Assembly (NCBI GenBank): GCA_021812265.1
Contig: JAKAOI010000166.1
Coordinates: 1-5,805 of the forward strand
DNA length: 5,805 bases
Reading direction: 5' to 3'
DNA from: Chloroflexota bacterium
GTDB lineage: Bacteria; Chloroflexota; Ktedonobacteria; Ktedonobacterales; JACDGC01
The translations under genes and the position numbers were made by a program. Under the pieces are notes generated by a model. That model was not told where the DNA came from, made no database searches, and was given only the letters and a program-made list of their open reading frames with translations. Positions 1 to 5,805 of the stretch are shown in pieces (positions within the stretch are counted from its first letter, which is position 1; each line of letters opens with the position of its first letter).

Positions 1-113
1 AATGCTGCAATGAATATCAAATGGGCCGGACAGGCCCTTCGGGGACTCGTGGGGATACCTGCGGGGTTGAACCGAGAATCCGTTGGGCTTTAGCCCATGC
101 GGAGTGTCAAATA
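1..113. other. GC-rich, hairpin-containing segment of unknown nature
   Basis: No gene is convincing here. The segment is about 56% GC by hand count and drops sharply to about 40% after base 113. It contains GGGCC/GGCCC arms around a 5-base loop (23-37), a competing CCC-TTCG-GGG tetraloop hairpin (35-44), and a longer hairpin at 80-102. All three look like RNA or repeat structure rather than codons. Both strands have short open frames across it, but none has a recognisable start or family. The GGGCTTTAGCCC core (85-96) resembles the GGGCTAAAGCCC-type cores of REP-like palindromes in some bacteria; that comparison is from memory. Alternatives are the 3' part of a structured RNA whose 5' part lies outside the window, or the end of a gene or mobile element cut by the window edge. 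Confidence 0.35.
80..102. repeat. Hairpin with GGGC-TTTA-GCCC core
   Basis: The inner stem is TGGGC (84-88) with GCCCA (93-97), closing a TTTA loop. An outer stem CCGT (80-83) pairs with GCGG (99-102), using one T-G pair and a single bulged T at 98. That makes nine base pairs in 23 bases. No T run follows, so it is a poor intrinsic terminator. It is better explained as part of a palindromic repeat or a folded RNA. Confidence 0.45.
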
Positions 114-164
114 AGTCATGCTGTCATCTGTGCGCCGGCATATACAGCTCCTTCACTCGGACAC

Positions 165-179
165 ATAGGATCATCCTAT
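165..179. promoter_or_regulatory. Perfect dyad, possible operator upstream of polA
   Basis: ATAGGAT-C-ATCCTAT is a perfect 7-bp inverted repeat with a single central base, ending 36 bp before the polA ATG and 4 bp before a TATACT -10-like box. A symmetric site of this size next to or inside the promoter is typical of a binding site for a dimeric repressor or activator. I do not recognise the motif as a known operator. The spacer is too short for it to form an RNA hairpin, which favours recognition as DNA. A chance palindrome is possible. Confidence 0.4.
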
Positions 180-183
180 AGTT

Positions 184-203
184 TATACTGAATATGCTAC
201 ACT
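184..203 (+). promoter_or_regulatory. Candidate polA promoter (-10 boxes)
   Basis: Two -10-like hexamers lie just upstream of polA: TATACT (184-189), and TACACT (198-203) preceded by TGC in extended -10 form. Neither has a good -35 at 16-18 bp; the best partial match, CGGACA at 158-163, is 20 bp from the first box. Use of the first box would give a leader of about 20 nt, and use of the second would give an almost leaderless transcript. This is inferred from consensus matching only. Confidence 0.3.
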
Positions 204-215
204 GAAATATATCTA

Positions 216-3098
216 ATGTTCCAAAAAGAAACGAGACTGATTGTGACAGCAGAAACCCCAAAAAACCAAAATCCCGTCTTTGCCATCATCGATGGGCACG
301 CAATGGCGCACCGCGCCTATCACGCCATCCCCGAAAATATGCAAACAGCTTCTGGCGAACACACCAACGCTGTGTATGGCTTTGCCACTATGCTGCTGCG
401 GATTTTGCGTGATCAAAAACCAAACTATATTGCTGTCGCCTTTGATTTGCCGGCGCCAACATTCCGTCATAAGGCGTTCGATCAATATAAAGCGCAAAGG
501 CCGGCAATGCCGGAGCAAATGAAAGCGCAGTTCCAGCGGATCCGCCAACTGGTGGCAGCGTTGAATATCCCCGTATTTGAAAGAGAAGAGTTTGAAGCCG
601 ATGATGTCATCGGAACCCTCACCGTTCAAGCAGCCAAACAACAAGTAGACTCACTGATTATCACCGGCGATATGGATACGCTGCAATTGGTAAATGAACA
701 TGTGCGCGTGCAGGCTGCAAAAAAAAGCGTTACGGAAACAATGATTTATGATATACACAATGTGGAAGAGCGCTTTGGTGTCGCCCCAGCCCAAATTCCT
801 GATTGGAAAGGACTGGCGGGCGATTCTTCCGATAATATCCCCGGTGTGCCCGGTATTGGCTCTAAAACCGCTACACAACTGCTGCTAACATATGGAACAT
901 TAGAAAATACACTGGAACATGTCAAAGAGCTTCCGAACCGCCAAAAAGACCTGCTGACACAATTTGGGGAACAGGCGCGGCGCTGTAAATGGCTGGCCAC
1001 CATTAAAACTGATATTCCCCTGCAGCTAAACTTATCAGAATGTGTTACACACGATTTTCAGCCGGCAAATATCATCACTTTATTTAAAGAACTGGAATTT
1101 CAATCGTTGCTGAATCGCTATTCTTCGGTAGTTCATGCGGCATTCAGGCATACTGAACGCGAAGAAACCATGAAATATCAGAAGGCGTTTCCCGTTCAAG
1201 GAGACTTATTTGCAACCCCAGCGCCTGTAACAGCTCCGGAGCCGTCACTGAACACCGAGGAGCATACCGACACCGAAACCGTCATTGTGAACACTCCAGA
1301 ACTGCTGCAATCGTGCGCAGACGCTTTGCGGCGCGCCGGACGGTTTGCGCTGGATACCGAAACGACCGGCGCCGACCCTCTTATTGCCGATTTGGTAGGC
1401 ATATCGTTGGCGGTAGAATATGGCAAAGCTTGGTACATTCCCATCGGACACACAAACCCTCTCAGCGGCGCCCGCATTGCAGAACAATGTTCGCTGGAAG
1501 ACGCGCAAACCTATTTGGGGCCTGTTTTTCGCGACACCGCCATAAAGAAAATCTGCCATAACGCCAAATTCGATATGATGGTTCTGCGCCACAACCATTT
1601 GCCCGTAGAAGGTTTGCAAATGGACACCATGGTTGCCGCATACCTCTGCGATCCAGGCAGTAGAGAACTGGGCTTGAAAAAACTTGCTCCGCAGCTGTTG
1701 CAAGCGCAGATGTCGCCCATTCAAGAACTTATCGGCAGCGGCGCAAAACAAATCACTATGGACCTTGTTCCCGTTGAAAAAGCCGCGCCCTACGCCGGCC
1801 GTGACGCCGACATGACCTTGCAGCTGGCAGCCCCGTTGCAGCAAAAACTGGAAGAGTTACAGGTTAGTGAACTGCTGTACCAATTGGAAATGCCGCTGAT
1901 TGCCGTATTAGAACGAATGGAAGAAGCTGGTGTCTTGCTAGACCGTCCACTGCTGGACCAAATGTCTATTGAAAGCGCCGAACAGATAGCTGTTTTAGAA
2001 AAAGCGATCTATGCATCCGTGGGACACGAATTTAATATTAATTCACCAAAGCAATTGGGAGAGATTCTATTTGAAGAGTTGCGCCTGCCCAAAGGGAAAA
2101 AAACGAAAACAGGCTATTCGGTAGACGCAGATACACTGGAAACACTGCAAGGCGCGCACCCTATGGTAGATTTACTGCTCGAATATCGGGGAATCGCCAA
2201 ATTGCGCAGCGTTTATATTGACGGTATGAGAGAGTTAATGCATCAATCGGATGGCCGCATCCATACATCATTTAATCAAACGGTAGCAAGCAGCGGCAGG
2301 TTAAGCTCTTCTAACCCAAATCTGCAGAATATTCCTATTAGGACAGAAGCAGGACGGCAAATTCGCCGCGCATTTATTGCGGCGCCCAACCATATGTTGC
2401 TTACAGCAGACTATGCGCAGATAGAACTGCGGATTTTGGCGCATATAACCAAAGATGAATCGCTCATTGCCGCATTTCGACGCAACGAAGATATCCACAA
2501 AATTACCGGATCGCGGTTATACGGAATACCGGCAGAAGAAATTACCGGCGCGCAGCGGCGAATGGCCAAAACAGTTACCTACGCCATTATGTATGGGCAA
2601 TCTGCGTTTGGTTTAGCAAAAACCGCCGGACTATCAAGAGCCGAAGCCAAAAATTTTATTGAAGCGTTTGAAGCAGGTTTTTCCGGTATCAAAGAGTATG
2701 AGGAAACTACTTTAGCAAAAGCGCGGCGCGAAGGCTATGTGCAAACATTATTTGGCCGGAAACGCTTTTTCCGCGATATACTTGATCTTCCCCAGCATAT
2801 GCGCCAAGCGGCAGAACGAGAGGCTATTAATATGCCCATCCAGGGCAGTAACGCCGATATTATTAAAATCGCTATGATCCAACTGGATGAATCGCTGCAA
2901 CAGCTGCATTTGAAATCGAAAATGATTTTGCAGGTGCATGATGAATTGGTGTTTGAAGTTCCGGATGATGAATTGCCCGTTATGCGTAAATTAGTGCGAG
3001 AAAAAATGGAAGGAGCAGCCGAACTTTCTGTCCCGCTGCGTGTGGAAATAAAAATCGGCCGCAACTGGTATAGCGCCGAAGCCGCCGCAGATGAATAA
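216..3098 (+). CDS. polA: DNA polymerase I (5'-nuclease, 3'-5' exonuclease, polymerase)
   Basis: Family A DNA polymerase, which removes RNA primers and fills gaps during lagging-strand maturation and excision repair in the cytoplasm. The 960-residue product has the full three-domain order. The 5'-nuclease domain (about 20-305) shows IDGH (D26), AFD (D77), FEADD (126-130), GDMDTLQLV (151-159) and GDSSDNIPGVPGIG (202-215). The 3'-5' exonuclease (about 355-545) keeps DTETT (D380, E382), NAKFD (D453) and YAGRD (Y526, D530), so proofreading should be active. The polymerase domain (about 550-955) has motif A DYAQIELR (D732), motif B RRMAKTVTYAIMYG (781-794) and motif C QVHDELV (D909). Motif B has Tyr789 where E. 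coli has Phe762. The linker carries QGDLF (328-332), like a clamp-binding motif. It is slightly longer than the E. coli enzyme (928 residues), mainly from the N-terminal extension and linkers. The ATG at 216 lacks a clear Shine-Dalgarno; GTG at 243 is an alternative start. The gene stands alone and converges on the phosphatase gene. Confidence 0.98.
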   Translation: MFQKETRLIVTAETPKNQNPVFAIIDGHAMAHRAYHAIPENMQTASGEHTNAVYGFATMLLRILRDQKPNYIAVAFDLPAPTFRHKAFDQYKAQRPAMPEQMKAQFQRIRQLVAALNIPVFEREEFEADDVIGTLTVQAAKQQVDSLIITGDMDTLQLVNEHVRVQAAKKSVTETMIYDIHNVEERFGVAPAQIPDWKGLAGDSSDNIPGVPGIGSKTATQLLLTYGTLENTLEHVKELPNRQKDLLTQFGEQARRCKWLATIKTDIPLQLNLSECVTHDFQPANIITLFKELEFQSLLNRYSSVVHAAFRHTEREETMKYQKAFPVQGDLFATPAPVTAPEPSLNTEEHTDTETVIVNTPELLQSCADALRRAGRFALDTETTGADPLIADLVGISLAVEYGKAWYIPIGHTNPLSGARIAEQCSLEDAQTYLGPVFRDTAIKKICHNAKFDMMVLRHNHLPVEGLQMDTMVAAYLCDPGSRELGLKKLAPQLLQAQMSPIQELIGSGAKQITMDLVPVEKAAPYAGRDADMTLQLAAPLQQKLEELQVSELLYQLEMPLIAVLERMEEAGVLLDRPLLDQMSIESAEQIAVLEKAIYASVGHEFNINSPKQLGEILFEELRLPKGKKTKTGYSVDADTLETLQGAHPMVDLLLEYRGIAKLRSVYIDGMRELMHQSDGRIHTSFNQTVASSGRLSSSNPNLQNIPIRTEAGRQIRRAFIAAPNHMLLTADYAQIELRILAHITKDESLIAAFRRNEDIHKITGSRLYGIPAEEITGAQRRMAKTVTYAIMYGQSAFGLAKTAGLSRAEAKNFIEAFEAGFSGIKEYEETTLAKARREGYVQTLFGRKRFFRDILDLPQHMRQAAEREAINMPIQGSNADIIKIAMIQLDESLQQLHLKSKMILQVHDELVFEVPDDELPVMRKLVREKMEGAAELSVPLRVEIKIGRNWYSAEAAADE

Positions 3099-3184
3099 TC
3101 GGCGCAATCACCCTCAAACAGCTCTTGCGTTCCACAAAACAATGATTAGCAGCCGCCGTAATATCACAGCGTTTCAGCTGCGCT

Positions 3185-3232
3185 AAAACGCTGGTCAAGT
3201 ATTCCACAAAGGATGTTGACCAGCGCAGTTTT
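3185..3232. terminator. Bidirectional intrinsic terminator between convergent genes
   Basis: CGCTGGTCAA (3189-3198) and TTGACCAGCG (3216-3225) form a perfect 10-bp stem around a 17-nt loop that can itself pair TCC with GGA. AAAA (3185-3188) precedes the stem. On the + strand TTTT follows three bases after it (3229-3232), and on the - strand TTTT follows directly. It sits about 90 bp after the polA stop and 28 bp after the phosphatase stop, where a shared terminator is expected. The U runs are short and the loop is long, so it may be less than fully efficient. The - strand version is the better terminator. Confidence 0.7.
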
Positions 3233-3253
3233 ACCACACCAAAGAAAACAAAA

Positions 3254-4861
3254 CTATTCAGCAAAACGCGGCGTAACGCGAATAACAATTACAGCGCTGT
3301 TATCAGCTCCGCCAGCGTCGTTAGCAGCTTGCACCAACGATTCCGCCATTTCTTGCGGAGATGCATTCTGACCGAGCAATTTATGAATCAGGTCGTCGGG
3401 AACCATATCCCACAAACCATCAGAGCACAGCATCAGCACATCATTAGCCGCAATACGAAGCGCGCGCGTATCTACATCTAAAGTTTCATATTGTCCCAAG
3501 GATCTATATAAATAGTTGCGAGGAATAACCATCGGATTATCCGGCGTGCCTAATTGTCCCATATCCAAAAATTTCTGCGCCAGCGAATGATCTATTGTCA
3601 ATTGACTCAGTGAGTTATTGCGCAGCATATACGCCCTGCTGTCACCGACATGTCCGATAATTACATCGTGGCAGCTAACAACAATAGCGGTAGATGTGGT
3701 GCCGGCCGAGCGCTGAATTCTTTGCGCCATAGAATGAATCCGTGTGTTTGCCGAGCGAAAAGCGTCCACCAATGTTGCCACGCTATCCACATATACCGCA
3801 GTAGCCGCGCCATCTTGCTGCATTTCCGCAGCAACGGTGTCTACCGCCTGAGAGCGTGTCGCAGGGCTGAGAAAACGGCGGGCAACTTCGGCAACGATAA
3901 CTCGGGACGCAATGCGACTGGCAACTTCACCATACGCCTCGCCGCCCATGCCATCGGCAATTACAAATACCCCGGCAGGCTCTGCCGCCACACGATCATC
4001 CACAATATCAAACATTGCCACGCCAATAGCGTCTTGATTCATAGTTCGCACTTTACCTACGGAAGTTGCATAACCATATTGTACGGCAATTGACTGGGAA
4101 ATCTGTTCATCGGTAAGTTCCGGCAAACCATCGGGCAACGTCAGCAAATAATCTGATATCAGCGCATTAATATCGGTAATCAGCCGCTGCTCCCCACGGC
4201 GCGCAATTTCTTGCATTCGTTCATAGATTTTAGAGCTATGGAAAACCGGTGAAACAAAAACCGGACCGATTGCCGCCAAATCATTTATTGCCGGCAGCAT
4301 TGCAAGCTCTGCGTCTTCCATCTCGATTGCATTTTCAATATGGTTGAGATACGCTTCATCCGAAGTAAGCACAACATCATCAGGAGTAATGCCGGTAAAA
4401 CTTATTTTTTTCTCTGCCAAATATAAAAACACTTCGCAGATGCCCAGCAGCGCAATGATTGCCTCTTCCGGTTTCAATACACTCACTTGTTCGGGCAATG
4501 CGCCGGAACCAAACGCATCCAACACTAAATAATCCCGATCGTCATGGTGAAATTGCTCGCGGGCCGCTAATAACCGAGGGTGGCGCAGTACCAGCAGCGC
4601 AGGATACGGGTTGCCGGAAAACACTGAACCGGGACGCTCTACCAAGCGAACGTACATTTGATGAGCAGATTCCGATTCAATAGCAGGATCTGCCGTTAAT
4701 ACTGCTATATAATCATTACGGTCCACGCCATTAAAAATGCATGACTGTATAGTAAATCCATGTATATTTGCTCCAACGTGCAGCGGAGGAAAGCTTGATA
4801 TAGGTGTATCTAATGGATTTTTTAAGGGTTCAGTAGGACTCAACTGATTTTCCTCATCCAC
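3254..4861 (-). CDS. PP2C-family Ser/Thr phosphatase with N-terminal pseudokinase-like domain
   Basis: Predicted cytoplasmic, metal-dependent protein phosphatase (PPM/PP2C) of 535 residues that would dephosphorylate Ser/Thr-phosphorylated proteins. The catalytic domain (about 258-530) has all the usual motifs: VRTMNQD (271-277), IADGMGGEAYGE (301-312), GTTST (387-391), GHVGDSRAY (403-411), TIDHS (422-426), RSLG (453-456), LCSDGLWD (478-485) and GGADNS (517-522). The metal-binding aspartates D277, D303, D481 and D520 are kept. Residues about 25-245 look like a decayed Ser/Thr kinase: LRHPRLLAAREQF, then YLVLDAF, then a helix and FTGITPDDVVLT where HRDLKPENILLT is expected. Catalytic HRD and DFG are gone, so kinase activity is unlikely. 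I see no membrane segment or signal peptide. The GTG start follows AAAGGTGAT; nearby upstream ATGs are out of frame and hit a stop within ten codons. The gene lies 183 bp downstream of the propeller gene on the same strand. The phosphatase call is firm; the pseudokinase call is an inference from motif spacing. Confidence 0.93.
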   Translation of the reverse strand: MDEENQLSPTEPLKNPLDTPISSFPPLHVGANIHGFTIQSCIFNGVDRNDYIAVLTADPAIESESAHQMYVRLVERPGSVFSGNPYPALLVLRHPRLLAAREQFHHDDRDYLVLDAFGSGALPEQVSVLKPEEAIIALLGICEVFLYLAEKKISFTGITPDDVVLTSDEAYLNHIENAIEMEDAELAMLPAINDLAAIGPVFVSPVFHSSKIYERMQEIARRGEQRLITDINALISDYLLTLPDGLPELTDEQISQSIAVQYGYATSVGKVRTMNQDAIGVAMFDIVDDRVAAEPAGVFVIADGMGGEAYGEVASRIASRVIVAEVARRFLSPATRSQAVDTVAAEMQQDGAATAVYVDSVATLVDAFRSANTRIHSMAQRIQRSAGTTSTAIVVSCHDVIIGHVGDSRAYMLRNNSLSQLTIDHSLAQKFLDMGQLGTPDNPMVIPRNYLYRSLGQYETLDVDTRALRIAANDVLMLCSDGLWDMVPDDLIHKLLGQNASPQEMAESLVQAANDAGGADNSAVIVIRVTPRFAE

Positions 4862-4867
4862 ATCTTC

Positions 4868-4876
4868 ATCACCTTT
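4868..4876 (-). promoter_or_regulatory. Shine-Dalgarno deciding the GTG start of the phosphatase
   Basis: On the - strand AAAGGTGAT matches much of the anti-Shine-Dalgarno complement (AAGGAGGTGAT) and ends six bases before the GTG at 4861. No in-frame ATG exists between the upstream in-frame stop (around 4930) and this GTG. This supports GTG as the start. Confidence 0.6.
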
Positions 4877-4937
4877 CGGTATTAGAATCGGCAGCCATAT
4901 TTTCTGTATAGCAAAATATTCATGTGTTCAGCGCAAA

Positions 4938-4965
4938 AATATACTCTTGCTCATTGCCGACACAA
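4938..4965 (-). promoter_or_regulatory. Candidate promoter for the phosphatase gene
   Basis: On the - strand TTGTGT (4960-4965) is followed after 16 bp by TATATT (4938-4943), a 5/6 match to the -10 consensus with a weak 3/6 -35. It would give a leader of roughly 70 nt. A second possible -10, TATACA in extended TGC context, lies closer to the gene but has no -35 at normal spacing. Independent transcription of the phosphatase is therefore plausible; co-transcription from the propeller gene is not excluded. Confidence 0.3.
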
Positions 4966-4999
4966 AACGCACAAGAAGCAAACTTGCCCCAACCGCGCA

Positions 5000-5016
5000 T
5001 CAGGACGCTATCCTGA
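5000..5016. other. Small hairpin after the propeller gene
   Basis: TCAGGA (5000-5005) and TCCTGA (5011-5016) form a perfect 6-bp stem with a 5-base loop, about 28 bp past the propeller stop codon on the - strand. No U run follows, so it is at best a weak terminator or a 3'-end stabiliser. It could also be an operator half-way between the two genes. Confidence 0.3.
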
Positions 5017-5044
5017 AATCATACTGTAAGTCAAAAACCTATTT

Positions 5045-5805
5045 TCATGATTCGGCAGGCAACGCATACACCGAGCCATGCAGCACAGAGATCACGATAG
5101 TATCATTATAGAATACCGGTCTAGCTAAAGCAGGAGATTTTGCCTCAAAGATCCATTTTACAGAACCTGTTGCAGCATTCAAACAGCAAAACTCACCGTT
5201 TGTGCAACCAAAATAAATATGGCCATTTCTTAACACTATATCACTTATTACCGGGCTAACGGTTTTTTTGAACCATTTCGGAGCGTTGCTTTGTACATGT
5301 ATCCCAATAATTTCTTTGCCATAGCTGGCGGCGTATATAGTGCCGGTAGTATCGACGGCAACAGCAGTGTTTATCGAGTCTGTCATCCGATATTTCCATT
5401 TCATGGATCCGTCGTTCATATGCAGTCCCCAAATATATTGATCGTCACCGCCAACCACCACAATATTTTGATAGACTTCCGGAGCCGAATCTACCCAATC
5501 ACCGGTCATCCGATTCCAGCGCAATTCACCATCCTGTTCTATTGCATAAATATTATTATCGCGTGAACCAAATACGATAAGATTCTCTGCCTGCGTCAGA
5601 TCACCATAAACCGGACCACGGGTTGAGAAAATTTTACTGGATTTTTTAGTCTTCGCATCAATTTTATAGACATTTCCGGAAGTTGTAGCGACAAACATAT
5701 GCCAGCCAATAATCACCGGTGAAGAGGTAACTTTTTCATTTAGCGCAATACTCCAAAAAATTTTCTTGAGTTCGATGTCTACGCAAAACACATTGCCATC
5801 ATACG
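5045..5805 (-). CDS. PQQ-like beta-propeller protein, C-terminal part (5' end outside window)
   Basis: The frame is open to the right edge: codons beyond the GTG at 5791 read YDGN directly into VFCVD, completing a repeat, so that GTG is internal and the gene is truncated by the window. The 252 visible codons contain seven copies of a xGxVYxID-type strand motif: DGNVFCVD, SGNVYKID, DNNIYAIE, DQYIWGLH, GKEIIGIH, NGEFCCLN and HGSVYALP. They start at visible residues 2, 42, 82, 121, 162, 202 and 242, a very regular 40-residue period. Tryptophans follow several of them (FW, RW, KW, KW, KW), as in PQQ/quinoprotein-type and BamB-like propeller blades. The protein ends right after the last motif (VYALPAES). 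Such propellers act as binding or sensing scaffolds; most do not bind PQQ, and no catalytic residues can be assigned here. In several phyla this module is the C-terminal part of Ser/Thr kinases, which would suit the neighbouring phosphatase, but the N-terminus is not visible. Alternatives are a secreted or periplasmic propeller or a BamB-like protein. Confidence 0.88.
   Translation of the reverse strand, partial: YDGNVFCVDIELKKIFWSIALNEKVTSSPVIIGWHMFVATTSGNVYKIDAKTKKSSKIFSTRGPVYGDLTQAENLIVFGSRDNNIYAIEQDGELRWNRMTGDWVDSAPEVYQNIVVVGGDDQYIWGLHMNDGSMKWKYRMTDSINTAVAVDTTGTIYAASYGKEIIGIHVQSNAPKWFKKTVSPVISDIVLRNGHIYFGCTNGEFCCLNAATGSVKWIFEAKSPALARPVFYNDTIVISVLHGSVYALPAES

Noticed and set aside
1..93. 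Open frame 1 from the left edge to a TAG at 91-93, possible tail of an upstream gene
   Set aside because: Only 30 codons are visible and all the alternative frames are also open here, so coding cannot be supported; kept as an alternative for the segment.
1..113. Possible 6S RNA, tmRNA, RNase P RNA, SRP RNA or riboswitch
   Set aside because: I compared it from memory with the conserved cores of these RNAs and found no convincing match; a faint likeness to the 3' half of 6S RNA is too weak to name it.
3..191. Open frame on the + strand before polA, about 57 codons from an ATG at 27
   Set aside because: It crosses the hairpins, the GC shift, the dyad and the promoter-like region, has no ribosome binding site, and its translation resembles no family I know.
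1245..1844. 199-codon open frame antisense to polA
   Set aside because: It lies fully inside the polA exonuclease region, whose catalytic motifs are intact; a shadow of polA codon use with no family resemblance.
2980..3288. 102-codon open frame on the - strand across the convergent gap
   Set aside because: It overlaps the ends of both real genes and the terminator stem, and its translation has no recognisable domain.
3650..4093. 147-codon + strand open frame opposite the phosphatase
   Set aside because: It is the antisense shadow of the PP2C catalytic motifs, and its translation is rich in Cys, His and Arg with no family resemblance.
4840..4869. Tiny out-of-frame reading frame of nine codons overlapping the phosphatase start
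   Set aside because: Its ATG is only two bases from the AAAGG core of the Shine-Dalgarno, too close for normal initiation; probably chance, though it shows that these ATGs cannot start the phosphatase.
5791..5791. GTG near the right edge as the true start of the propeller gene
   Set aside because: Upstream in-frame codons complete the first propeller strand motif, so the GTG is internal and the gene continues out of the window.
1..5805. CRISPR array, tRNA, rRNA, transposase or phage genes
   Set aside because: No regularly spaced direct repeats, no cloverleaf or rRNA-like sequence, and no transposase, integrase or phage protein motifs were seen on either strand.

Overview
The window looks like ordinary bacterial chromosome of moderate GC content. 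It holds three protein genes: a complete DNA polymerase I gene (polA, + strand), a complete PP2C-family protein phosphatase gene with a degenerate kinase-like N-terminus (- strand, convergent with polA), and the C-terminal part of a PQQ-type beta-propeller protein (- strand, running off the right edge). The polymerase's 5'-nuclease region and the pairing of a kinase-like/PP2C protein with a PQQ propeller remind me most of Chloroflexota. That placement is a from-memory impression, not a search result, and should be held loosely.

Layout. Bases 1-113 are a GC-richer stretch (about 56% GC by hand count, against about 40% in the next 100 bases) with compact hairpins and no convincing gene; it could be a dispersed palindromic repeat, a structured RNA or the tail of an upstream element. 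Bases 114-215 are the polA leader, with a perfect 7+1+7 dyad (165-179) and one or two sigma70-like -10 boxes but no clear ribosome binding site. polA fills 216-3098. A short convergent intergenic gap (3099-3253) carries a strong 10-bp stem flanked by an A run and a T run, best read as a shared bidirectional terminator. The phosphatase gene occupies 3254-4861 and begins at a GTG behind a good Shine-Dalgarno sequence. Bases 4862-5044 are a 183-bp gap with a plausible promoter for the phosphatase and a small hairpin after the propeller gene. The propeller gene fills 5045 to the right edge and is open at its 5' end.

How the parts fit. polA is a housekeeping replication/repair gene with all three catalytic domains apparently intact: 5'-3' flap nuclease, 3'-5' proofreading exonuclease and family A polymerase. 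Two details stand out: a natural tyrosine at the O-helix position that is Phe762 in E. coli, and a QGDLF pentapeptide in an interdomain linker that resembles a sliding-clamp-binding motif. The two minus-strand genes plausibly belong to Ser/Thr phosphorylation signalling: the phosphatase carries every canonical PP2C motif behind a kinase-like domain that lacks the HRD and DFG residues, and PQQ propellers are often sensor domains of bacterial Ser/Thr kinases. Whether the truncated gene encodes such a kinase cannot be seen here. I found no CRISPR array, tRNA, rRNA, insertion sequence or phage gene, and no convincing wholly new system; the pseudokinase-PP2C fusion beside the propeller gene is the most interesting lead.
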